Of a stretch of 19,733 nt of DNA, positions 18,182-19,733 are shown in pieces; within the stretch, counting starts at the first letter, position 1; every line of letters starts with the position of its first letter. Source of the stretch: Phytophthora quininea (lineage: Eukaryota; Oomycota; Peronosporomycetes; Peronosporales; Peronosporaceae); the NCBI GenBank assembly GCA_011947345.1, contig JAAVTG010000136.1, positions 1 to 19,733 on the forward strand, read 5' to 3'. A model generated the notes under the pieces. That model was given only the letters and a program-made list of their open reading frames with translations. It ran no database searches and was not told the DNA's origin. A program made the position numbers and the translations under genes.

Positions 18182-19733
18182 CTAATGCTCCCGCTCGGGG
18201 CGGGGCAGCCCCATGATCTCGTGCAGCTCCTCGACCAGCAGGCTGTAGGTGGCCTGGTGGTTCGCCGTCACGGGGTCTGCGGGTATCTGCGCTTGCCTGG
18301 ACGCACGCCGCGATCGGATGCTGTCAAGCTGCGTCGTCGCCGCCGCCAGCGAACGGTGCAACCCCTCCACCTGCGTACGCAGGGCCAGTAGCTCCATTTG
18401 ACTCACTTCGCTCGCCAAAGCACTCGTGCTCCAGGTCTTGCGGCTCGCGCTGCTGCTGCTGTCGCTGCCGCATCACAGCGCCCCGTCGTCATTGTCGAGC
18501 ATCGTCGAGTTGGAGAGCGTCGACACAAACGACATATTGGACGCGCTGAAACTCAAGTGAGACTTTTCGCCCGCGTCCTGGCGCACATGACTGCTCGTGC
18601 GTGTTCGCCACCGTCGCTGGAGCGTCTCCGGGCAGAGCAAAGTGAAGTGCTCGCTGTTGTTGATGTACTCGACATCCATGCCCCCATCGCTGCCCCTGCT
18701 TTCACTGCGCCGCGCTCGGTGAATACCTCGGTTACCCCCGTTCGGATGGTCTCCTTGTTGGTCGGATGAGTGGTGCACCGAGGTGTACTCGACGCCGTGG
18801 CCACAGAGGATTTTGCGCTGTCGGTGTTATCGGTATTGGCCAAGTGCCGGAAAGTCGTCGACAGGGTAGAGATCGGCCTTCATCCCTCGAATACGGTCGA
18901 GCAAGTCGCCAGACAACTCGGTGGATCTCGGTTCACTGCCGTTTGGTGGTGGTGCTGGCTGGCCACTCGTCCTCCGTTCGCTGCGACTGGGGTCCTTTGC
19001 CCCCTGGTTCGAGGCGGGAAGCGAGACCAAACTATCGAACGAGTCGAACTCGCTCAGAGAGTAGCTGCTGGAGCTACCCGAGGACGACTCATCAAGCTGG
19101 AGCTCTTTGCATCCGTAAAGCCTGATGGCACCACCCGCGTAGCCCGCCCGCGTCAGTCGAGCAGACATCTGCGAGTCACTCGAGATAGAAAAGCTGCTGC
19201 TTCCCGACGACAGCGACGTAACTCGTGGAGGGTTGTTGTGCTCGTGCTCATGCTCGTTCTCGAGCTCAAGCGCGTGCTCGGACCAATCTCAACACTGTTG
19301 CTGGCCGGGGAGGCTCCTCACTCGTTGAGTTGGTCGAGGAGCTCGATGAGGGCACCGAGTCCATTCGTCGCAAGTGATACACGAATACGTTGCAGCCTCC
19401 TGGAGCTTGTGAGCCGGCACGTGCCTTGACCACGCAAGCTGTACAAATACGCACATGAACGGTATCGGTAGTGGTGTCCACGTCGATCTCACGCGCGGGA
19501 GCGCAAGAAGCACACACTACTTCTCCGCAATGACGACAGTGGTGTTTTCGCCGGCGAAGCGCGAAGGGCTTTACGCACACGGCGCAGGCCTTACGTGCCG
19601 CATCGGTCACCCACTCAGTCCGCGGTAAATGCTCCAGCTTGTTGAGTCGCCGACGCTCCAAGAACAAATCGAGTCTGCCAACGGCACCAACACGCCGTCT
19701 CATGCGGCGGGCTAGTGCCTGTGCACCGGCACC
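18182..19733 (-). CDS. FYVE zinc-finger protein of the oomycete START/FYVE family; 5'-partial, several frame breaks
   Basis: The frame is open to the right edge, so the N-terminal (presumably START) part is outside. The visible part begins near RLNKLEHLPRTEWV and enters a complete FYVE domain at about 19620-19425: WVTD, CAVC, the basic patch RRRKHHCRHCGEVVC, CASC and VRICTAC. All eight zinc ligands and the PI3P-binding patch are present, so it should go to endosomal membranes. Beyond 19380 the frame changes at a CCCC run near 19315 and again before 19168. Ser-rich sequence follows (SGSSSFSISSDSQMSARL, YSLSEFDSFDSLVSLP, GGMDVEYINNSEHFTLL), with in-frame stops at 18829-18827 and 18475-18473. 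The C-terminus is a coiled coil (MELLALRTQVEGLHRSLA) ending LPRPEREH-TAG at 18184-18182. Whether the breaks are sequence errors or decay is open; the well-kept coiled coil argues for a gene under constraint until recently. Confidence 0.75.

Noticed and set aside
1..19733. RxLR or Crinkler-type effector gene
   Set aside because: The only clear signal peptide (16571) is not followed by an RxLR or LFLAK motif.
1..19733. tRNA, rRNA or other structured RNA gene
   Set aside because: No cloverleaf-like arms or rRNA-like sequence was noticed on either strand; a covariance-model scan was not possible.

Overview
This window looks like nuclear DNA of an oomycete, most like Phytophthora or a close relative. 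That is inferred from the gene content: START/FYVE-type proteins at both ends, a Thr-rich mucin-like surface protein, a BED-finger hAT transposon, short GT-AG introns of about 55-110 nt, and GC-rich third codon positions next to AT-richer introns. I saw no rRNA, tRNA, CRISPR array or bacterial operon.

Layout. At 1-983 (+) is the 3' part of a START-like protein ending in a FYVE-related zinc finger. At 1467-1759 (+) is a small Gln-rich protein. At 1891-2736 (-) is an intact three-exon gene for an EFM5/EEF1AKMT1-type eEF1A lysine methyltransferase. A second, damaged copy lies at 3573-4506 (-), with decayed sequence between them. At 4644-5485 (-) is an unrecognised basic protein. From 9380 down to 5482 (-) runs a dead long-chain acyl-CoA synthetase gene. 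It is split by a 2.05 kb hAT DNA transposon (7203-9249, transposase on +) flanked by a perfect 8-bp target-site duplication. At 9531-10241 (-) is a disrupted gene with a faint GIY-YIG/T5orf172-like look. At 10322-11161 (+) is an intact PB1 plus CUE/UBA-like protein, probably a ubiquitin-binding adaptor. At 11349-12682 (+) is a charged protein of unknown function. At 12830-16571 (-) is a secreted, membrane-anchored mucin-like protein built on a hierarchical tandem array. The interval 16572-18181 holds nothing I can name. At 18182-19733 (-) is a second FYVE protein, cut by the right edge.

Reading frames. Many otherwise well-preserved genes break by what looks like one missing base, very often inside a run of G, C or T. 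The same pattern occurs in unrelated genes and in the transposon. Several 'pseudogenes' here may therefore be intact genes in a sequence with consensus indel errors. The acyl-CoA synthetase is different: it has in-frame stops, two insertions and no C-terminal third, so it is a genuine relic.

The genes do not form one pathway. The strongest biology is the precise transposon insertion, the paired methyltransferase genes whose second copy has lost its DPPY catalytic motif, and the three-level repeat architecture of the mucin-like gene.
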